A DNA stretch of 28,181 bases from Actinomycetota bacterium. Lineage in GTDB: Bacteria; Actinomycetota; Humimicrobiia; Humimicrobiales; Humimicrobiaceae. The position numbers and the translations under genes were made by a program. The stretch is taken from assembly GCA_028695395.1 (NCBI GenBank), contig JAQVJB010000002.1, positions 15,597-43,777 on the forward strand, written 5' to 3'. This document shows, in pieces, positions 8,118-17,069 of this stretch. A model generated the notes under the pieces. The model searched no databases. It was not told the origin of the DNA and saw only the letters and a program-made list of their open reading frames with translations. How positions within the stretch are numbered: the stretch's first letter is position 1; each line of letters begins with the position of its first letter.

Positions 8118-8645
8118 ATGACTGAATTAACAAAGAAAGAAATTGGAGAAGGGAAAAAAGTTCTTGGCGGAGTGCTGATATTGCTATGGGTTGCGGGTGT
8201 CATAACCTGGCTGGGACTTATGTCGTTTAATCTTTTTAGTTGGATACCTGGCTGGATACCAGGTGTTAATATGGCTGGTAAATTTACAGATTCTTCAGAC
8301 ATATTATCCATTGCTATCCCAGCCGTATATGTTGCTGCCCTGATTGGTCTTTATATAAGAAAAGGATGGGCAGTACCGGTTACCAGGGCGGCTATTGTAG
8401 TCACTATGGTAATATTCTTCCCTGTAGGTACTATTTTCGGTGCAATTGTATGGAAAAGGATAAATGATCCGGTAGCAAAGAGATATTTGAATTATGATAT
8501 GAAAAGCGATGAAAGTGATGAAAATAATGCCGGAACAGATCTAGCCAAAGAAGATGAAAAATCTCAATTAAATAAAGAAGATGAGAATCAGATAAATAAA
8601 GATGATAAAATTCAAGCAAATGAAAATGATAAAACCCAATCTTAG
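8118..8645 (+). CDS. Membrane protein with charged octad-repeat tail
   Basis: I do not recognise the family. The N-terminal half has three hydrophobic helices (about residues 13-36, 58-77 and 87-112), with a Trp/Pro-rich loop after the first (SWIPGWIPGV). After KRINDPVAKRYLN the protein becomes very acidic and polar: residues 143-175 read as four near-repeats of eight residues (NKEDENQI, NKDDKIQA, NENDKTQS, preceded by AKEDEKSQL). GAGGAG at 8106-8111 supports the ATG. It follows the DUF2807 gene by 71 bases and precedes a strong terminator, so it is probably the last gene of the PadR operon. The DPVAKRYL stretch is typical of small conserved membrane proteins; the tail may be a disordered tether. 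Confidence 0.75.
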   Translation: MTELTKKEIGEGKKVLGGVLILLWVAGVITWLGLMSFNLFSWIPGWIPGVNMAGKFTDSSDILSIAIPAVYVAALIGLYIRKGWAVPVTRAAIVVTMVIFFPVGTIFGAIVWKRINDPVAKRYLNYDMKSDESDENNAGTDLAKEDEKSQLNKEDENQINKDDKIQANENDKTQS

Positions 8646-8663
8646 AAAATTTCTTAAAATCTG

Positions 8664-8699
8664 ATAATAAACCGGGATAGTCAAATCCCGGTTTATTAT
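8664..8699 (+). terminator. Strong intrinsic terminator closing the PadR operon
   Basis: The arms at 8664-8678 and 8685-8699 form a perfect 15-bp stem with core ACCGGGAT/ATCCCGGT and a six-base loop, running into a T-rich tract. It lies 18 bases past the stop codon of the octad-tail membrane protein. The symmetrical A and T flanks could allow action in both directions. Confidence 0.88.
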
Positions 8700-8821
8700 T
8701 TTATTTGCTAAAAATAGACACAATATTTAAACTTTGGTATTCTGATTAATAATAATTCGTTTTTACGCATTTTTCATTTTTCTTTAAACTATTTCAGGAT
8801 AAGAATTATTTAAGATATTTA

Positions 8822-8874
8822 TATAATAATATTTTAAGTGATTCATTTTATTAAAAAATATATTTAAGAAGGAG
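8822..8874 (+). promoter_or_regulatory. Possible -10 element and ribosome binding site of the slipin gene
   Basis: TATAAT at 8822-8827 would start a leader of about 45 bases; I see no convincing -35. A clear AAGGAG at 8869-8874 sets the ATG at 8880. Confidence 0.35.
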
Positions 8875-8879
8875 AGATA

Positions 8880-9848
8880 ATGGGAATATTCGGGATTATT
8901 CTTTTTATTATTGGTTTAGTCGTTTTGATTGTTGGTGCTGTAAACCTGCTTCAGACAATATTTTATGTCGGTCTTGCATTAATGATTATAGGGTTCGTCA
9001 TATATTTTCTTTCCGGCTTCAGAACTGTAAGGCCTACACAAAAAGGAATTGTTGAAAGATTCGGAAAGTATATGAGGACAAGAGATCAGGGTCTTGCATG
9101 GATAATTCCTGTGTTTGAAAAAATGTATAAGGTCAATATTACAGAGCAGATGGTTGACATACCTCCGCAGATGGTAATTACACGCGATAAGCTTAATGCA
9201 GAAGTAGATGCTGTTGTTTATTACAAAATAACAGATGTAAAAGCAAGCGTTTACAATGTTGACGACCATCGCTCACAGCTTACCAGCCTGGCAAGAACGA
9301 CACTAAGGGCAGTCATAGGCAATATGACTCTAACTAATGCTAATGAGAATCGTGCATCTATAAATTCAAAAGTAGAAACAGTCCTTGATAAAGAAACTTC
9401 AAGCTATGGTGTTGAAGTATTGAGATGTGAAATACAGAAAATAGAACCTCCTGCCGATGTTCAGGCTTCCATGAATAATGTAGTCAAAGCGGAGCAGGAG
9501 AAGATAGCTGCCCGGGATTTTGCTACGGCAACTGAAACAAGGGCAGATGGGGAAAAAAGAGCAGAAATCAAAAAGGCTGAAGGAGTAAAACAGGGATTGA
9601 TATTGTCAGCTGAAGGAAAAGCTGAATCTATTAAGGTTGTCGCCAATGCGGATGCAGACAGGATAAAAGTAGTTAATGAAGCCGCTAATAAGTATTTTAT
9701 CGGAAATGCACAAATACTTAAGAAGCTGGAGACTGTTGAAGGCGCATTAAAAGAAAATGCTAAATTTATTGTGGATACGGACAAAGTCCAGACAATAGTT
9801 ACTGATGCAGCAGGTATAACTCCGGTTCCTTCAGAAAAAAGAAAGTAA
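8880..9848 (+). CDS. SPFH/Band 7 (slipin/stomatin-like) membrane protein
   Basis: A membrane scaffold protein of the SPFH superfamily, thought to form large oligomeric rings or cages in lipid microdomains. Two closely spaced hydrophobic helices occupy residues 1-46. The Band 7 domain runs from about 48 to 215: TVRPTQKGIVERFGKY, MVDIPPQMVITRDKLNAEVDAVVYYKITD, LRAVIGNMTL and IQKIEPPADVQ. A long Ala/Glu/Lys coiled coil follows (about 225-290, EKIAARDFATATETRADGEKRAEIKKAEG). It ends with a short PVPSEKRK tail. Length (322) and order fit the QmcA/stomatin-like branch. No NfeD partner gene is adjacent, which is unusual for one slipin class. The P-type ATPase begins only 26 bases downstream, so the two are probably co-transcribed. 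Confidence 0.9.
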   Translation: MGIFGIILFIIGLVVLIVGAVNLLQTIFYVGLALMIIGFVIYFLSGFRTVRPTQKGIVERFGKYMRTRDQGLAWIIPVFEKMYKVNITEQMVDIPPQMVITRDKLNAEVDAVVYYKITDVKASVYNVDDHRSQLTSLARTTLRAVIGNMTLTNANENRASINSKVETVLDKETSSYGVEVLRCEIQKIEPPADVQASMNNVVKAEQEKIAARDFATATETRADGEKRAEIKKAEGVKQGLILSAEGKAESIKVVANADADRIKVVNEAANKYFIGNAQILKKLETVEGALKENAKFIVDTDKVQTIVTDAAGITPVPSEKRK

Positions 9849-9874
9849 AATCAAACGATTTATGATATCCAGGA

Positions 9875-12604
9875 ATGGCAAAAAATTTAGATTACAAAAA
9901 AGAAAAAAAATTCATATGCCATGATAAATCTGTACAAAATTCTTTAAAACTACTTGAAACTGAAGATACCGGTTTAACTGATGACGAAGTTTTATCAAGG
10001 CAGAAAAAGTTCGGCAGAAACGAGCTTCCCGGTAAAAAGAAGATAAATTTTTTAAATATTCTGTTAAGCCAGTTTAAAAGCCCTCTTATATATATTCTTC
10101 TGGCTGCAGTAGTGATTTCAGGTATTTTGCAGGAATTCAAAGATATGTTCTTTATTGTATTCGTTATCCTGCTTAATGCAGCTCTTGGCTCTTTCCAGGA
10201 ATGGAAAGCAGAAAAAAGTTCATCTACTTTGCAGGAATTCCTTAAATCATATGCATTAGTGATTAGAAATAACCAACAGATAAAAATCAGAGCTGAAGAA
10301 ATCGTACCGGGTGATATCGTTATTCTTAACCAGGGGGATAAGGTTCCTGCGGATATCAGGCTTATTTCACAGAATAATCTGGCTCTTGATGAATCAATTC
10401 TCACCGGAGAATCATTGCCGGCAGAGAAAATAACAGAAAAAGTGGCCAGCGATGCCCAGGCAGGCGATTGCCAGAACATGGTATTTGCAGGAACAAGAGT
10501 CCTGACCGGAAGAGGGAAGGGTTTGGTAAGCGCAATAGGGCTTTCTACCGAAATAGGGCAAATTGCAAGCCAGGTATATACTTCTAAAAGTGAAAAGCCT
10601 CCTTTGATAATAAGGATGGATAAATTTTCAAAACAGATAGGTCTTATCGTAATCGGATTTGCGGCTATTCTAGTTATACTGGGAATTTATAAAGGATTTC
10701 CATATTCTGAAATTTTTCTTCTTGCCATAGCCTTAGCTGTTTCAGCTATTCCGGAAGGATTGCCTGTTGCTATGACTGTTGCTTTATCAATCAGTACAAA
10801 CAGGATGGCAAAAAGAAATGTAATAGTGAGGAAACTGGCAGCAGTTGAGAGTTTGGGAAGCTGCACGCTTATTGCAAGTGATAAAACAGGTACGCTCACC
10901 TTAAACAGGCAGACTTTAAAAATAATACAATCAGGAGATGGAGAAAAGTTTTCAGTTACTGGAGAAGGCTATGAAGGAAAAGGGGAAGTGCTTGATAAGA
11001 GTGGAAAAAAATATTTACTGGAAACTAATAGATTATTATCAGAGATAGCTAAAACTTCAGTTGCTGATAATAATTCAACCCTATCAAAGAAAAAGGATGA
11101 ATGGATTTATGAAGGCAGCCCGATCGAGGTTGCACTACTTGCTTTTTCAAAAAAAATCGGTCTGGATTATTATAAATTTAAAAATAAAATTAAAACCATT
11201 CATGAAATACCATTTGACTCACAGAAGAAATATTCTGCAAAAATATTTGAAGAATCTGGCGATATTCAGGTAGCTTTAAAGGGTGCTCCAGAGATTGTTT
11301 TACCTTTCTGCAGCAAAATAATGGATAGTAGTGACAGAATCTCTGACATAAACCATGAAAAAATTAATGACATGGCTTCACAGCTTACCGGAGAAGGATA
11401 CAGAGTAATCGCAATAGCAAAAGGTTTTATAAAAGACGATAATAAAATAAAAAAATATAAACCTGAAAATCTTGTTTTTCTGGGACTTGCAGGGTTTATT
11501 GATCCTTTGAGGCCTGATGCGAAAGCTGCGGTCAATGAGTGTATAGATGCGGGAATAAAGGTAGTAATGATTACCGGCGATCATCCTGGAACAGCAGCAT
11601 ATATTGGCAGGGATTTAGGAATAATCAATTCTGATGATGAAATAATAACAGGTAAAAATCTAGGGATGCCTGATTCTGATGATGATGAGAAATTTTTAAA
11701 AAAAGTTAATGGAAAAAAGATATTTGCAAGAGTTACACCAATACAAAAGCTTCATATTGTAGAGTACTTAAAAAAAGCCGGTCATTTTGTTGCTGCAACT
11801 GGTGATGGAGTAAATGATGCCCCAGCTTTAAAAAAAGCAAATATAGGCGTTGCTATGGGTTCAGGGACGGATGTAACCAAAGATACTGCATCACTGATAA
11901 TAACAGATGACAGTTTTTCCTCAATAGTTGCCGGAGTTGAAGAAGGAAGATTTGCTTATGATAATGTAAGAAAGGTAACATATCTGTTGATCTCAACTGG
12001 AATGGCAGAAGTATTTTTATTTATAGCATCTCTTTTAATGGGACTACCTTTAGCATTTCTGGCAGTGCAGTTACTCTGGTTAAATCTTATTACGAATGGT
12101 ATTCAGGATATTGCGCTTGCTTTTGAAGCTGGCGAAAAAGGAACAATGAAGCTTCCTCCCCGCAAGCCTTCTGAAGGAGTTTTTAATAAAATGATGCTTT
12201 CACAGGTACTTATTTCGGGTATATCCATAGGTGTAATTGTTTTAATTGTGTGGAATTATATGGTTAGCAAAGGATATGATGTAATTTCTTCAAGAAATTA
12301 CATACTTCTTTTAATGGTTATGCTTCAGAATTTCCATGTCCTTAACTGCAGATCTGAAAGAATTTCGATTTTTAAGGTGCCCTTAAAAAATAATTATATT
12401 TTAATTGCTGGAATTATATTGGCCCAGTTGATTCATATCGGTTCAATGTATATACCTTTTATGCAGAAACTTTTGGGAATCTCACCTGTTACATTAATCG
12501 AATGGATGCAGTTACTGGCAATAGCATCATTAATAATTCTTGTAATGGAAATATTTAAACTTATAAAGAATAAATTAAAGAAGCCGATTCCAGTTGAAAA
12601 ATAA
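9875..12604 (+). CDS. P2-type cation-transporting ATPase (HAD-IC family)
   Basis: An ATP-driven cation pump of the SERCA/PMR1-like P2 group. In order: cation-ATPase N domain (about 10-75), actuator with TGES at 177-180, M4 PEGLP at 293-297, phosphorylated Asp336 in DKTGTLT, the nucleotide-binding domain, and the hinge TGDGVNDAPAL starting at T642. M6 reads NLITNGIQD with Asn737 and Asn741; SERCA has Asp at the position of Asn741, so the ion-site chemistry differs. Six or more C-terminal helices bring it to 909 residues, normal for the family. AGGA directly abuts the ATG, so the ribosome binding site is poor and coupling to the slipin gene is likely. Calcium is the default guess, but the M6 change leaves the ion open. 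It converges on treT with six bases between stop codons. Confidence 0.92.
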   Translation: MAKNLDYKKEKKFICHDKSVQNSLKLLETEDTGLTDDEVLSRQKKFGRNELPGKKKINFLNILLSQFKSPLIYILLAAVVISGILQEFKDMFFIVFVILLNAALGSFQEWKAEKSSSTLQEFLKSYALVIRNNQQIKIRAEEIVPGDIVILNQGDKVPADIRLISQNNLALDESILTGESLPAEKITEKVASDAQAGDCQNMVFAGTRVLTGRGKGLVSAIGLSTEIGQIASQVYTSKSEKPPLIIRMDKFSKQIGLIVIGFAAILVILGIYKGFPYSEIFLLAIALAVSAIPEGLPVAMTVALSISTNRMAKRNVIVRKLAAVESLGSCTLIASDKTGTLTLNRQTLKIIQSGDGEKFSVTGEGYEGKGEVLDKSGKKYLLETNRLLSEIAKTSVADNNSTLSKKKDEWIYEGSPIEVALLAFSKKIGLDYYKFKNKIKTIHEIPFDSQKKYSAKIFEESGDIQVALKGAPEIVLPFCSKIMDSSDRISDINHEKINDMASQLTGEGYRVIAIAKGFIKDDNKIKKYKPENLVFLGLAGFIDPLRPDAKAAVNECIDAGIKVVMITGDHPGTAAYIGRDLGIINSDDEIITGKNLGMPDSDDDEKFLKKVNGKKIFARVTPIQKLHIVEYLKKAGHFVAATGDGVNDAPALKKANIGVAMGSGTDVTKDTASLIITDDSFSSIVAGVEEGRFAYDNVRKVTYLLISTGMAEVFLFIASLLMGLPLAFLAVQLLWLNLITNGIQDIALAFEAGEKGTMKLPPRKPSEGVFNKMMLSQVLISGISIGVIVLIVWNYMVSKGYDVISSRNYILLLMVMLQNFHVLNCRSERISIFKVPLKNNYILIAGIILAQLIHIGSMYIPFMQKLLGISPVTLIEWMQLLAIASLIILVMEIFKLIKNKLKKPIPVEK

Positions 12605-12610
12605 ACTTTT

Positions 12611-13834
12611 TTATATCTCTATAATATGTTTATTCTTATTTTCAAGAGCAATCATTATTGAAAGATAATCCCTGAGATGACGGGTAATCAAAAAGTTATT
12701 TAAAACATATTCTCTTGCAAGCTTACCCATTTTTTCCGATATATGCTTTCTATTCAATAAATATCTTATTCTAAAAGCAGCCCCTTCGTCGGAATGAATT
12801 AAAAATCCTGTCTGATGATTGATTATCTGGAGAGTAATTCCTCCCACTGCTCCGCCTATAACAGGTTTCCCTTTCCATAATGCTTCCGTGACAACAAGAC
12901 CGAATCCCTCTTTGCTTGAGTTCTGGATAACTACATCTGATATTCTTTGAAGGGCATTAATCTCTATATTGCTGTTCGGCTTTAAAAGAAGTAATTTTAT
13001 ATCAGGATCATCTCCGGCTTCCTGACGGACTTCATCATAAACAATTTTGCCTTCAGGGTCGTCGCTGGCTTCTCCTCCTGCAAGTATTAACTGGCAATTT
13101 ACCTCTTTCTTTACCAGTCTATAAGCTTGTATTACCCCTAAAGGTCCTTTGAATCTGTCAAATCTTGAAACTTGTAGGATTATTGGTTTATCAAGACTGA
13201 TATTGAATTCAGAAGTAACTTTATCTATTTCGCTTTTGTCAAGCTCCCTGTTCTTATCGCTTAGCGGATCTATTGAAGGAGGGACAAGATATTGAGGGTG
13301 GGGGAGCACCCTTGAAAATTTAGCTATTGAAAAAATGCTGGCATCATACTGAAGCAGGTATGATTTTAAAAATTTCCATAGATTTAAATCAGGCTTGGAA
13401 AGATCGATATGACATCTCCAAATCCATTTATTATTACTTTTATTAAAATGCCTGATGATAGGCAGCGGTTGGGGGTCGTGTATGAATACGAAATCTTCAT
13501 CAAATTCAAATTTTTCAGAATTCTTTTTATTTATTTCAAGGTAATGCTCAAGTTTTTCTCTGGAAAAACAAATCCTCTGTCCCTGAAGGGCATTATGTAT
13601 ATTTTTTGTAGTATTGAAAAAATCGCCATCACCGCTTATGGTTTCCCATTTTGTCTGGATATCAAGCTCATTTAAAAGCGGAACAAGCCTGTGGAGTATT
13701 TCTGCAACTCCACCCCCGTCTTTCGTAGAATTAACCATAATGACTTTTTTCATTTTAAGATTAAGTGCAAGAGATTTAAGCTGCTCTATATATTTTTTTC
13801 CGACAACATCTATATAATCATTTAATCTGTTCAT
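12611..13834 (-). CDS. treT: Trehalose glycosyltransferring synthase (TreT), GT4 family
   Basis: A GT-B fold glycosyltransferase predicted to join NDP-glucose and glucose reversibly into trehalose. It has the TreT signatures FIHDPQPLPII, WIWRCHIDLS, PPSIDPLSDKN, QVSRFDRFKGP, LAGGEASDDPEG and the C-terminal EX7E motif in EGFGLVVTEALWKGKPVIGG. The 407-residue length matches archaeal and thermophile TreT enzymes. The ATG overlaps the 3' end of the upstream DUF5752 gene by 17 bases, so the two are translationally coupled. A weak AAAGAA precedes the start. Its divergent neighbours are otsA and otsB, so the locus carries two trehalose routes. TreT can also consume trehalose, so its direction in the cell is uncertain. 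Confidence 0.9.
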   Translation of the reverse strand: MNRLNDYIDVVGKKYIEQLKSLALNLKMKKVIMVNSTKDGGGVAEILHRLVPLLNELDIQTKWETISGDGDFFNTTKNIHNALQGQRICFSREKLEHYLEINKKNSEKFEFDEDFVFIHDPQPLPIIRHFNKSNNKWIWRCHIDLSKPDLNLWKFLKSYLLQYDASIFSIAKFSRVLPHPQYLVPPSIDPLSDKNRELDKSEIDKVTSEFNISLDKPIILQVSRFDRFKGPLGVIQAYRLVKKEVNCQLILAGGEASDDPEGKIVYDEVRQEAGDDPDIKLLLLKPNSNIEINALQRISDVVIQNSSKEGFGLVVTEALWKGKPVIGGAVGGITLQIINHQTGFLIHSDEGAAFRIRYLLNRKHISEKMGKLAREYVLNNFLITRHLRDYLSIMIALENKNKHIIEI

Positions 13835-14495
13835 AATTCTTTAGTCTTTGCTTTATTATTGATAGTATTTTTTCTTTAGCTTCAATAAGACTGTAAAAAT
13901 AAAAGTCTATCTCCACTAGTTCACTGGCGACTTCAATCTCCCCAAGTTCTTCTTTAAGCCATGATGAAAAATCATCTTTCTCTTTATCATTGTTCCTTTT
14001 CCTTGATTCATAAAAGTGATAATAGATTGAACCCAGGGGAGCTTGTTTTATGCAGTCATAAAATTCATCAAGATTAGATGCACTCATTTCATTTCTGAAT
14101 ATTATTGTCGTGGAGCTGGAAAAATAAAATTCAAAACCAGGTCTTACCCATGGTATGGTTACAAGGTCCCAAAGATGTTCCTCTATTATTTCCATCACTG
14201 CAATTTTGGCTTCACCGACATTATTGAAATCATAAGGATCAAAATTTGCAAACTTTTCAGCCAAAGCCATGTCTTCAAGAGATGCCGCAGCCCATTGGGC
14301 AAAGTCATTCGGATATTCTATTGCTTTGAATTCATGTTTGAAAGGCGATTGATATAAGTGATGAAAGACTACCCTATCTTCTGATTCTTCAATAATATTT
14401 AAAAATTCTTTTAAATTGGAAGCTTTTTGTCCTGTAGGACTTATAAGCATGACACAATTATAAAAATCAAATGCTTTTATTTTTTTATTTTTCAT
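13818..14495 (-). CDS. DUF5752 family protein with internal duplication
   Basis: A 225-residue soluble protein, resembling the DUF5752 family that is linked to trehalose genes. No enzyme motif is visible. The sequence is an internal tandem duplication. Residues about 25-108 (ASNLKEFLNIIEES, FHHLYQS, DFAQWAAASLEDMALAEK, GEAKIAVMEIIEEHL) match about 139-218 (ASNLDEFYDCIKQA, YYHFYES, DFSSWLKEELGEIEVASE, IEAKEKILSIIKQRL). Shared H46/Y48 and H160/Y162, and W68 and W179, are the best candidates for a conserved pocket. It overlaps treT by 17 bases, so it may serve as a partner or regulator of trehalose synthesis; this is inference. No strong Shine-Dalgarno is visible before the ATG. Confidence 0.75.
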   Translation of the reverse strand: MKNKKIKAFDFYNCVMLISPTGQKASNLKEFLNIIEESEDRVVFHHLYQSPFKHEFKAIEYPNDFAQWAAASLEDMALAEKFANFDPYDFNNVGEAKIAVMEIIEEHLWDLVTIPWVRPGFEFYFSSSTTIIFRNEMSASNLDEFYDCIKQAPLGSIYYHFYESRKRNNDKEKDDFSSWLKEELGEIEVASELVEIDFYFYSLIEAKEKILSIIKQRLKNYEQIK

Positions 14496-14545
14496 ATAGG
14501 TAACTTATCATATTTTTTCTTTTTTTTGAAATATGCCGGGTTTTA

Positions 14546-14551
14546 ATTATA
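14546..14551 (-). promoter_or_regulatory. Possible -10 for the DUF5752-treT transcript
   Basis: The minus strand reads TATAAT here, about 50 bases upstream of the DUF5752 start. No good -35 is visible. It lies just beside the divergent otsA -10, so the two promoters would compete for polymerase. Confidence 0.35.
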
Positions 14552-14558
14552 TTGGTTT

Positions 14559-14567
14559 TGTTATAAT
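14559..14567 (+). promoter_or_regulatory. Extended -10 promoter of otsA-otsB
   Basis: TGtTATAAT is a perfect extended -10 element, predicting a start near 14574 and a leader of about 45 bases. The -35 position has no consensus, as is usual for extended -10 promoters. Confidence 0.6.
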
Positions 14568-14618
14568 ATTAAAAAGTCCTTTACCATTATTATTTAAGTT
14601 ATTACTATCTATAAGCTA

Positions 14619-16061
14619 ATGAACAGATACCTGAAAAATAAAAGATTATTGATAGTTTCAAACAGAGTACCTTACTCTGTAAGCAGGGTAGACGGCAAAA
14701 TAATTTATAAAAAAACAGTCGGAGGGCTTGTAACTGCCCTGGATCCTTTACTGCAAAGGACAGGAGGATTATGGATAGGTTGGAGCGGTGTTTCAGGAGC
14801 TAATAAGGAAATTGGAGACAGGGTAAAGATAGAGGGAAACGATGATTTTAAAGGATATGAGCTTAAATTTGTAAGACTTAATGAAAATGAGATAAAGGAT
14901 TATTATGGAGGTTTTTCCAACAGAACCATATGGCCTCTTTTCCACGGTTTTTTATTCCAGAGTTATTTTGACCACAGTTACTGGAAGGCTTATCACCGAA
15001 TAAATAAAAAATTTGCTAATGAGATTGTATCTGTGATAGAAAATAATGATATAGTATGGGTTCACGATTATCATCTCATGCTCGTTCCTGAAATAATAAG
15101 GGATAATAATAAAGACTCGAAAATAATTTTCTTTTTACATATCCCTTTTCCTAATTATGAGATTTTAAGTGCGCTGCCGTGGAATAAAGAGATAATAAGA
15201 GGTCTTCTCGGATGCGATATCATAGGTTTTCAGACAAAAAAAGATGCAATTAATTTTCTGGCAGCATGCAAGGAAATACTGAAACTGAAACCGGATTTTA
15301 ATAGATTTAAAGTAAATTATAATAATAGGGATATTTTTGTTAAAGAATTTCCTATCAGTATAGATTATGATAATTTTAAGAAAATAGGAGAAAAGAAAGA
15401 AAAATCCAAATTTATAAAAAATATCAGAACATGTTCAAAAAACACACGGTTTATATTAAGTGTAGAGAGGCTAGATTATACAAAAGGTTTAAAAGAAAGA
15501 TTCAGGGCTATAGAACGTTTTTTTGACAAATATCCTGATTACCGCAAAAAGGTAGTATTTATCCAGATAGCAGTGCCTACGCGTACAAAAATACGGGAGT
15601 ATGAAATATTTAAGAAAGATATTGATGAAATGGTTGGAAGGATAAATGGTAAATTTGCAGATGGCTTATGGGCTCCGATAAACTATATATATAAATCATT
15701 AAGTCAGGAAAAACTGGTAACTTATTATAAATTATCTGATATATGCCTTGTGACTCCTTTAAAAGATGGAATGAATCTGATTGCCAAAGAATATATTGCT
15801 TCCAGGTTTAATCCTGACAGCGTACTTGTATTAAGCAAATTTGCAGGAGTAGCACAGGAATTAAAGGAATATGCTATAATGGTTAATCCTTATGATGTTG
15901 AAGGAGTTGCTGACAGCATAAAAGATGCATTAGAAATGGACATAAATGAAAAAAGAAATAACTTTAATAAATTACGCGAAATAGTTGAAGAAAAAGATGT
16001 ATTTTACTGGCTTGATAGTATCATGCATTCATTCATAGAGCTGGCATGCAAAAATAAATAA
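14619..16061 (+). CDS. otsA: Trehalose-6-phosphate synthase (OtsA), GT20
   Basis: A retaining glucosyltransferase that makes trehalose 6-phosphate from UDP-glucose and glucose 6-phosphate. Motifs in order: LLIVSNRVP near the N-terminus, [16 protein letters not shown], the WPLFHGF region, [43 protein letters not shown], and the nucleotide-sugar site [14 protein letters not shown]. At 480 residues it is a stand-alone synthase without a fused phosphatase. The ATG has no clear Shine-Dalgarno but is the first start after the extended -10 promoter and aligns with the family N-terminus. otsB follows after 63 bases in the same direction. The product is dephosphorylated by OtsB, giving a cytoplasmic compatible solute. 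Confidence 0.96.
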   Translation: MNRYLKNKRLLIVSNRVPYSVSRVDGKIIYKKTVGGLVTALDPLLQRTGGLWIGWSGVSGANKEIGDRVKIEGNDDFKGYELKFVRLNENEIKDYYGGFSNRTIWPLFHGFLFQSYFDHSYWKAYHRINKKFANEIVSVIENNDIVWVHDYHLMLVPEIIRDNNKDSKIIFFLHIPFPNYEILSALPWNKEIIRGLLGCDIIGFQTKKDAINFLAACKEILKLKPDFNRFKVNYNNRDIFVKEFPISIDYDNFKKIGEKKEKSKFIKNIRTCSKNTRFILSVERLDYTKGLKERFRAIERFFDKYPDYRKKVVFIQIAVPTRTKIREYEIFKKDIDEMVGRINGKFADGLWAPINYIYKSLSQEKLVTYYKLSDICLVTPLKDGMNLIAKEYIASRFNPDSVLVLSKFAGVAQELKEYAIMVNPYDVEGVADSIKDALEMDINEKRNNFNKLREIVEEKDVFYWLDSIMHSFIELACKNK

Positions 16062-16124
16062 AAAAATTACGTAAAATGTTTTGCTTGATATATAGAAGAA
16101 TTAATAAAAATATATAGGTCATAT

Positions 16125-16931
16125 GTGGTGATAGATTTATTAAAAGAAATTGATAATGTTTTAAATCATATATCCTCGTTTAGAAAAATACTTCTTTTTT
16201 CAGATTTTGACGGTACTCTTGCAGCAATAAAAACGGACCCCAAGAGTGTCAGGCTGTCAAAAAAAGGAGAGGCTATATTAAATAAAATCATTGAGAATGA
16301 AAAAATAATAACCGGAATTGTTTCTGGTAGAAAAATAAGCGAACTTGAAGCTTTTCTTGGCAGTCATATATCTGAAAATGTAAATCTATTTGGATGTCAT
16401 GGTTCGGAGATAAAATTTGAAGGGGCAGAAATCCGTATTGCCAAAGAGGCAGAAAAAGCACAAAAGACTCTTGCGCCTATTATAGATTTTATATTGAATA
16501 AATATAATAAAGTAAGTGGTATTATTTTTGAGAAAAAAGAAAATTCATTTGCAGTTAATTATAGGAATCTAAAATATTCTGATAAAGAAAAAATAAATGA
16601 AATGAAAAATGATATTATTGAAATGCTTAGCAAGTATCCTGTGAAACTTCTTAATTTAAAAAAAGTTCTTGAAATCGTACCTCTTGATGTAGATAAAAGC
16701 CTGGCAATAAAAGCAACTATGGATAAATATGCTGAAATGCTTAAATCGTTCAGTCATGTAAAGATATGCATCGGTGATGACATTACGGATGAAAATCTTT
16801 TCCGTGAAAATATTGATGGAATTAATATAAAAATAACTTCAATTTCAAATCCCGGGACAAGTGCCGGATACTTTTTAAAAAACATAAGCCAAAACTATAT
16901 TTTTCTTAATAAAATTTCTGCAATTACGTAA
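16125..16931 (+). CDS. otsB: Trehalose-6-phosphate phosphatase (OtsB)
   Basis: A HAD-superfamily phosphatase converting trehalose 6-phosphate to trehalose. Motif I is FSDFDGTLAAI (nucleophile and acid/base Asp pair), motif II-like GIVSGRKISEL, cap-domain elements (GCHGSE, SFAVNYR), a Lys in VDKSLAIKATM, and motif IV CIGDDITDENLF. Length (268) is normal. Two tandem GTG codons open the frame at 16125 and 16128, with AGG at 16116-16118; I report the first. The ATG at 16123 is out of frame and meets a stop at once. It lies 63 bases behind otsA and is presumably expressed with it. Confidence 0.93.
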   Translation: MVIDLLKEIDNVLNHISSFRKILLFSDFDGTLAAIKTDPKSVRLSKKGEAILNKIIENEKIITGIVSGRKISELEAFLGSHISENVNLFGCHGSEIKFEGAEIRIAKEAEKAQKTLAPIIDFILNKYNKVSGIIFEKKENSFAVNYRNLKYSDKEKINEMKNDIIEMLSKYPVKLLNLKKVLEIVPLDVDKSLAIKATMDKYAEMLKSFSHVKICIGDDITDENLFRENIDGINIKITSISNPGTSAGYFLKNISQNYIFLNKISAIT

Positions 16932-17069
16932 TTTTTTAAATAAAAAGCATCTTTCGTCTGATTATTAAACAAAGCGATAATCTTATTTATTCATTTTTAG
17001 ATTTTTTAGTGCTATCATTGCAGTTTGCATTTAAGAGAATTATTAAAAATTTTACACTGTAAGGAAAGA

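Noticed and set aside
9892..10479. 195-codon minus-strand open frame inside the P-type ATPase
   Set aside because: It overlaps the intact actuator-domain coding region and has no recognisable features.
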